64,000 bases of DNA from Panonychus citri (Eukaryota > Arthropoda > Arachnida > Trombidiformes > Tetranychidae), in NCBI RefSeq assembly GCF_014898815.1, contig NW_026515527.1, positions 124,001 through 188,000 on the forward strand, written 5' to 3'. Below are positions 52,701 through 56,549 of the stretch, piece after piece (the stretch's first letter is position 1; every line of letters begins with the position of its first letter). The translations under genes were made by a program, and so were the position numbers. The notes under the pieces are model-generated. The model worked only from the letters and a program-made list of their open reading frames with translations, did no database searches and was not told the DNA's origin.

Positions 52701-55700
52701 CTTTACCATATTCTTATTAACCTAAATATGAATAGAAAAAAAGAAACAGAGAAAAAAACGTTATAATTCACACTAATAACATTCCAAGTACAATGTTGTT
52801 TTTTCTTCTTCTTCTTCATTTGTCTCTTGAGGTTCAATTGATATAAAAGGAAAAAGATCACAGAATAATCATCTAATGAAGATGTTAACATTTGTAGCTT
52901 CTTCTTTCTCCTATTTCTTTCAACAATTCACTAATCATACAATGAAATAGAGATAAAAGAAGAAGAAGAATGTTAATTGTTAACATTAGTCAAAGTAATT
53001 TGAGTAAAATATATTAGAATACATTAGATGGTGAGGGAGAGAAGAAGAAGAAGAAGAAGAAGAAGAAGAGGTTAAAGAGATGAAGAAAATGCAATTTATT
53101 TGGCTTACCACTTTCCTCTATTCTCTTTACCATGTTATAAGCAATTCAATCCTCTGAATGTTACACACAAAGAAAGAAAAGAAAAAAGGTAAACTTGAAC
53201 TTGATAAATTAACGAAAACAACAAGCAACAAGATAATTTCACTTCCATATGTTTTCAGGTATTAATATCATGTAGTCTTTATCCTCTTCCTGGTTCCTTT
53301 TTGTGTCACCGAAAAAAAATAATAACCTGATGAGGAAAATGATGAAAAGAAAGATGAGTTAGAAATGATAATAAAACCTTAATATTACATTATAATATCA
53401 AGTGAGAGAGAGAGAGAGAGGGAGTAGGAAACTAAAGGGAAATTATGTAATATTGAAGCTATATAATCAATGCTAAGAGGCTTACTCAATGCATACAATA
53501 ACATTTATATGTATATTATTAATACCTGAGAAATATATATTTGCAGGTATATCTTTTTCTCAAGTAAAATATACATACAAATGGATAAAAAAAAATACGC
53601 AACAGTGAATACTTATTATGAATACATAATATGAACACCATAATGTATTAATAATAATATCAAAATAGTCATATCTATATTTATGAGATGATAACTTGGT
53701 GGATATGCTTTACCTTTTTTTCATATATCGTAACATTTAAAGCTTTAACTTCTCTTCAATTAAAGCATAATTCTTATTCTTCCAGCATCAATTGTACTTT
53801 TTTGATCCTTCTTTTTTTTCATCTTCCTTTACAATAGTGTCTTCCTTTCCTTGCCTGCGGCCAATCTGATTCTGTTGAATTGATTCTATTATTCATTCGG
53901 TCCATTAGCACTTGAAACTGAATTATCATCATTTGACGCTCTATTATATATGCTTAACATTCACTTCCATCTCTCTTTTTTGTTGGTGTTGTTGTTGTTG
54001 TGTGGATAGAATGTAACATTTCAATAATATGGTGATGGATTAACTCGATTCTATTGTAATTCTTTTCTCCTTCTTTGCTCTATCCTTTGGCCAGAGTAGA
54101 TTTCACTTGTTACCTATGAGAGGAAAGAAAAAAGATAAAATTCTCAATATAAGCAGAAAACAAAATCCAAGAGACTTTTGTTTTGTTTTTCTCCTTACGA
54201 AGGTTTTATATTTACATGTACATGTAATCATCTGATAGTTGATTCCTCGATTCCAAATACAACCATGTGATGGAAAAATAAGGAAACAAAAGAACTTTCT
54301 TATGAATATTTCATTGATCAACTAAATGGAAAAGTGAATTTTGAGAGGAAAAAAAGAGATCTTTTCCTCTCTATTCTCCAAGTCACAAATAGATGTTTTC
54401 CTTTCATGACTTTCTTTCAATATTCTCTCTTTTGTTCCTTTTTTTTGTTCCTTCTCCGAGTTGTTGATTCCATTATAAATATCTAAACAAAACAATCTCC
54501 AGGTTTGAGTTAATACCTTTACAATGATAATTATTATTATTATTTGATCGGTTGTCATTCCTTCCATTCTTGGTGATAATGTTCTTGGTGTTGTTGGCAT
54601 GAAGCTCTTCAGAATCATTGATCCACTTTTATCCTTCTTCTTTATCCTCTTCTTCATCGTGAGTAATTTCTTTCAACAGGGGGAATATGTAAAAATCATA
54701 ATTCATGATTGGTTTCATCATCAACTTTTCTTTCATTATCTCATCTTTACTCTGGCTTCTTATTCATCACCAATCACCAATGATACACTTTCTTGTTGCT
54801 TCCATACATTCAACTGGTAGTTTCTCCTTTTTTTCTCATACTAATTCCATGTTCACCTCTCTGGTAATGTTTTCCAAGCTTAGCCAACCATTTCTAGGAG
54901 AATGAAGGAAATAAAAATGTAGAGTTACTTATTATTATTAATAGAATGTGAATTCAAAGATTCAGAAAATTTCAATTTCTGTCAAATCGCTTATGAAAAA
55001 CCATATGAATTTCTGAATAGTGTTTTTGTCTCATCTCTTTCTCTTTTCATATAATTTTCATTTACCTCAACTTCATTAATCAAACAAGACATTAGATGAA
55101 GAGATTTGTTCAATTTCAAGCAATCGGTTGACATTTGAATTTGCTTTCTTCCATTGCAAACGACAATCAAATTGTTTAATTACTCACCTTTGGGTTAATT
55201 TTTATCGAGTATCAATGGTTGTATTAATAGTTGATTCATAACAAGGTACTAGATTCTTTATGATCAATCAGGAAATTACTTAAAGTATTTCAATAGGTCA
55301 GATTGGTAAGTAGGTTTGAGACTTTTCGATGACCAGAAATGATAGAAAGAAAGTTGCTTCTTGGGCCTAAGAAAATGAATTAATGGTAAATTGTAGGATA
55401 GAAAACACCATAGCCAATGGTTAAATTAGAATTAACTGTAAAAGAGAAGAAAAAGTCATTCAGATGGTAAATAGTTAAATAGTTAATTAGTGGATGTAAT
55501 CAAATATACGGAATAAAATCAAACTGTAAATGCACTTAATTGCGTTTCACACAAAATAGAAGGAAAGAAAAACTACCAATGTTATCCATTGTTTGATAAC
55601 CTTTCACAACAATTAGCCAACATAATTCGATTGAATTGACATCAATTGGAAGCAAATCGATTGCCAATGACTTTACCACTTACACAGAAAATTAAGTTAC

Positions 55701-56549
55701 CGACTTTTTTTTTAGTTTTTGCTTATCCAGGAAAATAAAGAAAAGAGGAAACAAAAAAGAAACACAAATTCTGAATTAAATGGGTTTTCTCTTCTTCCCA
55801 AAGCCAATCAGCTTTCGTTCAAATGAACATGGAAAATGTTGATGGTGATTAACACATCCAAGTGATAAAGATGGAAAACTGTTGATAGAAAAGCTAAAAA
55901 AGAAAAAGAACAAAAAAAAAACAATAAAAAATGGCGAACCAATAACATAGAGAAAAAAATATAGACAAAGGATAATTTAACTGACCTTTTAAGAGAGTTG
56001 ATTAAATAACAGCACTTAACCAAAGTTAATCAGTTAAAATAGAGAAAATATTTCACTTGTTAGATGTTCAGGTGATCATCAGGTTATCGTAAATTTAATG
56101 ATAAATATAAATGAAACAAGAGATAATTAAATATTAATGAGAAAACGAAGAGAATTTAATTAATTACAGAAAAGAAAAGAAGAAAATTTTTTTTCTGATT
56201 CTCTTTAAATTGAAAGAATCTCAAATTACCACAAGAGAGAAAGTCACATGATCGAGTTACATGTGATTCTCCCCCGAATATATTAATTTACATTCGCTAA
56301 TAGAGAGACAAAATTAATGAGAACAATTTGTTTTCTATTCTTTTTTATTATCTGGAATTGAATTCGATTAGTTAATTGATTGTTTTTGTTTTCGTTTCAG
56401 GAGCCAAAGAGATCGACATCGCTGCTACACTGGAACACATTAGAGACCAACGAGGAGGAAGCGTCAAGTCAAAGGCCCAATTTGAGTTCGTTCTCGAGGC
56501 CATTGCCGAGGAGGTTTCGGCCATTCTCAAGACACTTAAGCCCAATTGA
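4535..56549 (+). CDS. ida-1: IA-2 / PTPRN-family receptor-type tyrosine pseudophosphatase (ida-1 orthologue), 12 exons found
   Basis: Exons: 4535-4637, 4918-5048, 5369-5729, 7196-7311, 7381-7723, 22635-22696, 41961-42200, 42720-42941, 45600-46241, 47515-47568, 47887-47951, 56401-56549; all GT/AG and phase-compatible except for one frame problem in exon 8. The product is about 815-828 residues (human PTPRN is 979). Order: signal peptide (residues 1-30), acidic low-complexity ectodomain, TM helix (about 397-421), cytosolic Asp-Leu-Cys-Arg-Gln motif, then one PTP domain with Asn-Arg-Tyr-Ser-Asp-Val, Trp-Pro-Glu in place of WPD, and the P-loop His-Cys-Ser-Asp-Gly-Ile-Gly-Arg-Thr-Gly. The Ala-to-Asp P-loop change and loss of the WPD Asp are hallmarks of catalytically dead IA-2. 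The family acts in dense-core vesicle biogenesis, cargo storage and secretion in neuroendocrine cells. The usual membrane-proximal SEA-like domain was not found; an exon may be missed inside intron 6. Confidence 0.92.
4918..5048 (+). CDS. ida-1: IA-2 exon 2: acidic/basic ectodomain start
   Basis: Acceptor CTCTCTCAG at 4917, donor GTAAGA after 5048; phase 1 in, 0 out. Encodes an Asp-rich stretch, then Arg-Arg-Trp-Ser-Phe-Tyr and Tyr-Phe-Phe-His. The paired Cys of the vertebrate RESP18-like region are absent. Confidence 0.85.
5369..5729 (+). CDS. ida-1: IA-2 exon 3: ectodomain
   Basis: 120 codons, phase 0 in, 1 out, acceptor TTGATCAG, donor GTAAGT. Acidic low-complexity luminal sequence with one hydrophobic helix-like stretch (Leu-Leu-Ser-Leu-Leu-Glu-Asp-Val-Ala). 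No cysteines. Confidence 0.85.
5730..7195 (+). other. IA-2 intron 3
   Basis: 1.47 kb of AT-rich, ATCA-rich DNA. Short chance frames only; nothing else seen. Confidence 0.75.
7196..7311 (+). CDS. ida-1: IA-2 exon 4: ectodomain
   Basis: 39 codons, phase 1 in, 0 out, acceptor TTAATCCAG, donor GTGAGT. Asn/Gln-rich, ending in Val-Pro-Val-Tyr-Leu-Ser-Gln-Leu. The phase fits both neighbours. Confidence 0.8.
7381..7723 (+). CDS. ida-1: IA-2 exon 5: acidic ectodomain
   Basis: 114 codons, phase 0 in, 1 out, separated from exon 4 by a 69-bp intron. Gln-rich then Asp/Glu/Lys-rich, consistent with the disordered luminal part of IA-2. Donor GGTAAG at 7723/7724. Confidence 0.8.
9258..9294. repeat. CT-rich microsatellite
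   Basis: Imperfect (CT)n tract in IA-2 intron 5. Confidence 0.8.
13025..13048. repeat. (CT)n microsatellite
   Basis: About 12 CT units in IA-2 intron 5. Confidence 0.9.
13690..13738. repeat. (CT)n microsatellite, longest in window
   Basis: About 24 uninterrupted CT units. It produces a spurious Ser-Leu repeat frame. Confidence 0.95.
16590..16612. repeat. (CT)n microsatellite
   Basis: About 11 CT units in IA-2 intron 5. Confidence 0.9.
17846..17866. repeat. (GA)n microsatellite
   Basis: About 10 GA units in IA-2 intron 5. Confidence 0.9.
22635..22696 (+). CDS. ida-1: IA-2 exon 6 (small, isolated): ectodomain
   Basis: 62 bases between an AATTTAAATAG acceptor and an ATG|GTAAGT donor. The phase (1 in, 0 out) matches both exon 5 and the transmembrane exon. 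Encodes Val-Pro-Thr-Lys-Leu-Ile-Val-Pro-Lys-Glu-Leu and an acidic/basic tail. No homology motif is visible, so the call rests on splice sites and phase. It is flanked by introns of 14.9 and 19.3 kb. Confidence 0.6.
23726..23762. repeat. (CT)n microsatellite
   Basis: About 18 CT units, 540 bases upstream of the LTR element. Confidence 0.95.
24297..24300. repeat. Target-site duplication ATTG (left copy)
   Basis: ATTG directly precedes the 5' LTR and is repeated directly after the 3' LTR. Confidence 0.85.
24585..24598. promoter_or_regulatory. Perfect RFX X-box palindrome in the 5' LTR
   Basis: GTTACCATGGTAAC is a perfect 14-bp palindrome and fits the X-box consensus RYYNYYATRRNRAC bound by RFX factors (known in ciliated sensory neurons and testis of animals). 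Binding is inferred. Confidence 0.5.
24697..24702 (+). promoter_or_regulatory. LTR polyadenylation signal AATAAA
   Basis: AATAAA in mid-LTR, repeated in the 3' LTR, where it could end the genomic transcript. Confidence 0.45.
24989..25005 (+). promoter_or_regulatory. Primer-binding site
   Basis: TGGCGACCCAGGCAGGA starts four bases after the 5' LTR. TGG matches the complement of the tRNA 3' CCA end, and TGGCGACC is a common start of Gypsy-type primer sites. The tRNA used cannot be fixed here. Confidence 0.75.
25111..25383 (+). CDS. Retrotransposon leader frame upstream of gag, closed by TAG
   Basis: ATG at 25111 or 25114; about 90 residues with a very basic N-terminus (Arg-Gly-Lys-Ala-Arg-Val-Val-Arg-Arg-Lys-Lys) and an acidic end. 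The TAG at 25381-25383 is in frame with the following gag frame, so this may be the N-terminus of gag broken by a stop, a read-through context, or a separate small protein. I recognise no domain. Confidence 0.5.
   Translation: MMPRGKARVVRRKKTVNLSEIPNELDHLPIGERNKPIAEISIASAELCLGFWKVVVPVSTFVDKKFREAVRNNLYLDSIEISEDDMDEIC
25387..26184 (+). CDS. gag: Retrotransposon gag with N-terminal SAM-like domain (3' part frameshifted)
   Basis: Continues the leader frame after the TAG. Residues about 8-65 (Phe-Trp-Leu...Leu-Glu-Ala-Ala-Asp-Ile-Gln...Leu-Leu-Ile-Gln-Leu-Leu) have the spacing of a SAM domain. After an acidic linker, residues about 125-220 look like a Gypsy-type gag: Ile-Pro-Val-Phe-Lys-Lys-Gly-Asp-Asp-Pro...Trp-Val. 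From about 26045 the protein continues in another frame, so a small indel lies near there. Gag forms the particle and packages RNA. Confidence 0.75.
   Translation: MVDKVPPFWLTKLRELKLSENEIHSILRESGRTLDAFMALEAADIQGLSLGQGTKKLLIQLLQEMKASDEDDQPESHEDERPEVSTVVETVTVPQRETRSCSPVVAPSVSSNMVLPNTLGNQPLRILLQDPSIPVFKKGDDPHEWVTQAERLLDLEPVDDEIRLRCLKRGFAHQILHISEMVDKNIQDYREYLMALKRFKDPSRSNALHKLMSYQYKFECPLKISYLKCVNWFIKAKVMFLKKLFDFCLESFTRQYKTKGFSSKS
26185..26268 (+). pseudogene. gag C-terminal continuation in another frame
   Basis: A frame shifted relative to the main gag frame continues gag-like sequence from about 26045 into this stretch and stops at the TGA at 26269-26271, inside the next ORF, which carries the zinc knuckle. 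Two frame changes are therefore needed to link gag to pol. Confidence 0.4.
26269..27597 (+). CDS. pol: Retrotransposon CCHC zinc knuckle, aspartic protease and start of reverse transcriptase
   Basis: 442 codons. Residues 31-44 form a Cys-x2-Cys-x4-His-x4-Cys knuckle (26359-26400) that binds RNA. Residues 119-123 (Ala-Asp-Thr-Gly-Ala, Asp at 26626) are the retropepsin active site, followed by Ile-Ile-Phe-Gly about 70 residues later. Residues about 380-430 begin the RT (Pro-Tyr-Pro...Gly-Gly-Ser-Pro-Ala-Leu-Leu-Val). The frame is lost near 27548; the expected Asp-Tyr-Arg-Ala-Val-Asn-Lys motif sits at about 27567-27600 in another frame. Confidence 0.88.
   Translation: MKMKTKLQKSSDESSENKIYPKRRDRKDVTCVKCGNKGHYANECDKPRSSRPTTTVKPSPDEAPVKIATEAKILYHFFRDKKEEVLTRLDDDMIEEMPLIKVRLRKSDKTLVKRGMVLADTGASLSVIDFDLAKSLGADVIEDNKPLAGIVPGSIIRSIGYCFLLVKHPKIEDVRILKVQVVENFETKIIFGCPFLHSFYTNMDSDGESYNVSVKDTPDGQSFSAEFDVRVCTIDESNRIMDCRPSSPKKKKTFLEEKKIEKENLNSNIPVEDRSTRIFKMVKAPENLYHDKELEKIGSFTIKVGDDKPKVAEKLMVIAEPDDFEEKIKSRINPKLTSDQKQSLTELLLRYKDVFSKHRHDLGLVPHEVCNIKIDMGNNSVPYQKPYPCSVEKRKAFTELVNKLIAAKIVQPSEEDGGSPALLVENQVNNIDWFVIIVLLIN
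27670..28617 (+). CDS. pol: Retrotransposon reverse transcriptase core and RNase H
   Basis: 315 codons. RT catalytic Asp3 (Phe-Asp-Leu-x-x-Gly-Tyr) and the Tyr-Phe-Asp-Asp box at residues 65-68 are present, with Leu-Pro-Met-Gly-Leu-x-x-Ala-Pro between. RNase H starts near residue 208 with Asp214 (Val-Asp-Ala-Ser-Asp), Glu274 (Ser-Glu-Lys-Glu) and Asp299 (Glu-Thr-Asp-His). RT and RNase H copy the RNA and remove it. The fingers part is in a different frame upstream, and the end of RNase H continues in another frame after 28617. Confidence 0.92.
   Translation: MFDLCQGYHQIELPPNERKKTVFVTPDGKYEYLRLPMGLSGAPFIFQRLVNKVLKGLQYQECLGYFDDVPVMGKTWNELLHNTELVLQRFRDFNLKVRTEKCSFGNTQLLLLGHIVSGEGIQPDPEKVRALKQLPYPRSLKELQSQLGCYNYFSRYIENFSKLARPLYRLINKERRFQLNHEDRLALDQLKAALIEKTMLVHFDVELRHKLSVDASDFAVGGILLQEDPNAPLPGSFKNFKEVPIEKILAWRPISFFSQTLLKHQLAYTVSEKELLAILVGVSKFRHYLEGKEFMVETDHHALCQLPKLKFKIQG
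28803..29231 (+). CDS. pol: Retrotransposon pol: RNase H-integrase linker and integrase zinc-binding N-terminus
   Basis: 142 codons. Near the end, Glu-His-Ser-Ser-Pro-Ile-Gly-Gly-His-Phe-Gly and Tyr-Trp-Met-Pro are the His-His half of the integrase HHCC finger. The matching Cys-x2-Cys lies at about 29219-29240 in a shifted frame, so an indel sits close to 29215. The 28618-28802 stretch also encodes pol in other frames. Confidence 0.85.
   Translation: MVNQDYDVGLNVILLALERTNNISDRPRVLFTKEKIPLKEEIEDFQQNDPYFRKIMDRMIEDPSSPAIQTFSLREGLLYRQLFKQRAPRLVIGEPILKKIFEIEHSSPIGGHFGLDKTYLEISRKYWMPYLYDEIQALSKLH
29232..30905 (+). CDS. pol: Retrotransposon integrase core and C-terminal domain
   Basis: Frame open to 31709. 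D,D-35-E is visible: Gln-Thr-Asp-Arg-Gly-Ser (Asp87) and Leu-Val-Glu-Arg (Glu123), 36 positions apart. The first Asp (Leu-Asp-Val-Ala-Gly-Pro, about 29309-29326) is in a different frame, so an indel lies near 29350 in an A-rich run. A C-terminal domain follows (Gly-Asp-Ala-Val-Trp-Ile and Tyr-Gly-Pro-Phe-Val-Val, residues about 235-270). Residues about 300-555 resemble no domain I know, and the pol end is not clear because the frame runs into the next region. Confidence 0.88.
30906..31709 (+). CDS. Extra retrotransposon region, part 1: acidic linker and RING-like cysteine cluster
   Basis: An ATG at 30906 lies in frame with integrase and may start a separate protein. Residues about 1-150 are Pro/Ser/Glu-rich, then a Lys-rich helix. 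About 31548-31626 encode Cys-x2-Cys-x9-Cys-x2-Cys-x4-Cys-x2-Cys, spaced like the start of a RING finger or related treble-clef cluster. A frame change near 31680 leads into further Cys/His residues. Not part of standard Gypsy pol. Ubiquitin-ligase function would be pure inference. Confidence 0.55.
   Translation: MDQLDVSSSTSENVPQETTSPPTVPKDTDFWGEIVSVIGNPGPSQRVPSSPVQPMEVIEEVKESDEPCSSNSVVVLDEQNSLPAAVREEQDCESSDSIIIDENEEIPDAKEEEEKYPDPSLFVENEYPVPLPTRPLPKRVSFETFEATKELVPILASKEKEKKEKFISMIREKIKLNVISSSIVDQLELDDVPKGINWFQFIHEDLQDLIPKISCLFCEHIAMVPTICEECNNWYCLRCNVVTKLISILNLESIKSIKEFCVLTQSA
31685..32045 (+). pseudogene. Extra region, part 2: further Cys/His zinc-finger-like segment across two frame changes
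   Basis: The 31685 frame gives Cys-Val-Asn-Pro-Lys-Cys, then His...Cys...Cys-Arg-Arg-Gln-Phe-Cys. Near 31830 the coding sequence moves to a second frame with Tyr-Tyr-His-His-Glu-Lys-Thr-Cys, and near 31990 to the frame of the following ORF. The Cys/His pattern resembles TRAF- or SINA-type fingers following a RING; I hold this loosely. Confidence 0.45.
32046..33635 (+). CDS. Extra region, part 3: REX1/REXO-like DEDDh exonuclease-fold protein with replaced catalytic residues
   Basis: 529 codons open. Residues about 219-412 follow the REX1/REXO RNA-exonuclease layout: Tyr-Ser-Leu-Asn-Met-Ala at 220-225 where active enzymes have Tyr-Ala-Leu-Asp-Cys-Glu; Ile-Val-Tyr-Glu-Thr-Phe-Ile-Lys at 252-259; Lys-Ile-His-Gly-Leu at 269-273; Ile-Ile-Gly-Ala-Gly-Leu-Val-Asn-Gln-Phe-Arg-Ala-Leu at 301-313 where active enzymes have Gly-His-Ser-Leu-Glu-Asn-Asp-Leu-x-Ala-Leu; and Tyr-Tyr-Ser-Pro-Tyr-Lys at 333-338. 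The acidic residues (Asp223 to Asn, Glu225 to Ala, Asp309 to Gln) are lost, so it is probably a dead exonuclease that may bind RNA. Residues 1-200 are unassigned. From about 33434 the natural tail is in another frame. Confidence 0.7.
   Translation: MLYQKDQNPDDRQLGAVAIRKHTNLSLGFWTNYHRSKDSSFPIYEGEQFFQDLGFEPTIGKKNPPGTYVRPETIKWNRVPSYLTTSSLKWFTYAKELEVKRGRIYDEKDSDTVSICSDSLTGFAFLKIDPFQRVPEKEHNELRKILADHFPSVMDPFDNYVHPPKTSVSVRNQISRESKKKVLKRFFEQRPKAVVPALDPEFVKCLELNANEHPDKSRIYSLNMACVRVSGHGGKQVLRPCWIVLIDGNQEIVYETFIKQKNIENMDTKIHGLVYDHIKYAKSLDTARDQVLKYFITAKAIIGAGLVNQFRALDLKDQEINQLLPKCREVTQYYSPYKESAASLALISYLVFTGYTLPRRINPPSVPARLALQLYLVDWQGIENKVEMIGDGIHHKNAVITCGNECVSALLYILNDRVVKGKARWPSNWLHYGHFGNRSSPEFDEMNCAPPQCSILQEYHEYLQRKIKKMRMNLKIKLGVNMNFRPVNPKIKRLRQVVLRIKKIRQANPTNKKKRETTGQEDSRIGNQY
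33434..33640 (+). CDS. Extra region, part 4: acidic Ser/Glu repeat tail in shifted frame
   Basis: In the frame of 33386-33772 this encodes three near-repeats of about ten residues built on Ser-Glu-Asp-Gln-Glu, then a basic Arg-Pro-Arg-Arg stretch. The low-complexity acidic composition is coherent only in this frame, so I read it as the true C-terminus of the exonuclease-like protein after an indel near 33434. The frame then runs on into the LTR without meaning. Confidence 0.5.
33686..34363 (+). repeat. 3' LTR (678 bp)
   Basis: Matches 24301-24984 except for three small deletions, near 33703, 34027 and 34061. The X-box palindrome recurs at 33967-33980. A short purine-rich stretch (33675-33684) may be a weak polypurine tract. 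Confidence 0.97.
33967..33980. promoter_or_regulatory. RFX X-box palindrome in the 3' LTR
   Basis: Same 14-bp palindrome as in the 5' LTR. From here it could act on the host intron. Confidence 0.45.
34364..34367. repeat. Target-site duplication ATTG (right copy)
   Basis: Second copy of the 4-bp duplication. Confidence 0.85.
36481..36502. repeat. (CT)n microsatellite
   Basis: About 11 CT units. Confidence 0.9.
37942..37978. repeat. (GA)n microsatellite
   Basis: About 18 GA units. Confidence 0.95.
39153..39178. repeat. (CT)n microsatellite
   Basis: About 12 CT units. Confidence 0.9.
39491..40498. repeat. Tandem duplication, copy 1 (about 1.0 kb)
   Basis: Begins TATCTCGCATGTGTGGCAAG after a GA tract and ends in GATGAAAGAGAG. 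The next kilobase repeats it almost base for base. Composition is GA-rich on + in the second half, giving Leu/Ser/Phe-rich chance frames on -. Confidence 0.93.
40499..41503. repeat. Tandem duplication, copy 2 (about 1.0 kb)
   Basis: Offset from copy 1 falls from 1008 to 996 bases through single-base indels in homopolymers and one changed segment (about 40834-40852 versus 39830-39857). Both copies are bounded by GA repeats, which fits slippage or unequal exchange, or an assembly artefact. Confidence 0.93.
41640..41661. repeat. (GA)n microsatellite
   Basis: About 11 GA units just beyond the tandem duplication. Confidence 0.9.
41961..42200 (+). CDS. ida-1: IA-2 exon 7: transmembrane segment and juxtamembrane
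   Basis: 80 codons, phase 0 at both ends, acceptor TATAATCCAG, donor GAG|GTAAGA. A Ser-rich stalk, then a helix of about 25 hydrophobic residues (exon residues 25-49), a stop-transfer Lys-Arg-Asn-Gln, and a Gly/Glu-rich segment ending Ser-Asp-Tyr-Glu, which joins the next exon to match the IA-2 juxtamembrane motif. Confidence 0.88.
42720..42941 (+). CDS. ida-1: IA-2 exon 8: juxtamembrane motif and Ser/Gly/Lys linker, with a frame break
   Basis: Begins GAT after TTTTCAG and encodes Asp-Leu-Cys-Arg-Gln-Arg-Met-Gln, the conserved IA-2 motif. It ends with a Pro/Ser stretch and a Trp codon split TG|G into exon 9, as in vertebrate IA-2. The two ends are in different frames. Removing one A from AAAA at 42746-42749 restores a Lys-rich linker; alternatively a 46-base intron at 42744-42789 (GT...AG) would connect both ends in phase. 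Confidence 0.72.
42942..45599 (+). other. IA-2 intron 8
   Basis: 2.66 kb, His/Ser/Leu-rich chance frames from ATC repeats and a (CT)n tract at 43707-43739. No exon or RNA gene seen. Confidence 0.65.
43707..43739. repeat. (CT)n microsatellite
   Basis: About 16 CT units in IA-2 intron 8. Confidence 0.95.
45600..46241 (+). CDS. ida-1: IA-2 exon 9: most of the tyrosine-phosphatase-like domain
   Basis: Phase 2 at both ends. Encodes the segment from Ser-Glu-Glu-Pro through Asp-Ile-Ser-Thr-Gly-His-Met, the pTyr-loop Asn-Arg-Tyr-Ser-Asp-Val, Ser-Asp-Tyr-Ile-Asn-Ala-Ser, Thr-Gln-Gly-Pro-Leu and Asp-Phe-Trp-Gln-Met-Val-Trp, then Ser-Trp-Pro-Glu at the WPD loop (WPE at 46189-46197). The general-acid Asp is replaced, as expected for a pseudophosphatase. 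It is much closer to PTPRN than to active receptor PTPs. Confidence 0.96.
46242..47514 (+). other. IA-2 intron 9
   Basis: 1.27 kb AT-rich; nothing else supported. A frame at 47304-47642 runs across exon 10 in the wrong phase. Confidence 0.75.
47515..47568 (+). CDS. ida-1: IA-2 exon 10: first half of the P-loop
   Basis: 54 bases: Arg-Lys-Val-Asn-Lys-Ser-Tyr-Arg-Gly-Arg-Ser-Cys-Pro-Ile-Val-Val-His-Cys and a split Ser codon. Phase 2 in and out. Near-identical to vertebrate IA-2 at this place. Confidence 0.95.
47887..47951 (+). CDS. ida-1: IA-2 exon 11: second half of the P-loop
   Basis: 65 bases after ATAACCAG: Ser-Asp-Gly-Ile-Gly-Arg-Thr-Gly-Thr-Tyr-Cys-Leu-Ile-Asp-Met-Val-Leu-Asn-Arg. The Asp after Cys-Ser replaces the Ala of active PTPs. 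Phase 2 in, 1 out; donor GTAGGT. Confidence 0.95.
47952..56400 (+). other. IA-2 intron 11 (8.4 kb)
   Basis: AT-rich DNA with a (GAA)n tract at 53040-53070 and small GA runs. Several 60-110-codon chance frames on both strands have low-complexity composition, and none resembles a known protein. No RNA gene seen. Confidence 0.6.
53040..53070. repeat. (GAA)n microsatellite
   Basis: About ten GAA units in IA-2 intron 11. Confidence 0.9.
56401..56549 (+). CDS. ida-1: IA-2 exon 12: C-terminus and stop
   Basis: Acceptor GTTTCAG at 56400, phase 1. Encodes Ala-Lys-Glu-Ile-Asp-Ile-Ala-Ala-Thr-Leu-Glu-His through Gln-Phe-Glu-Phe and Ala-Glu-Glu-Val-Ser-Ala-Ile-Leu-Lys, matching the IA-2 C-terminus; TGA at 56547-56549. 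The PTP Q-loop is degenerate (Lys-Ala-Gln-Phe), again as in IA-2. Confidence 0.96.
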
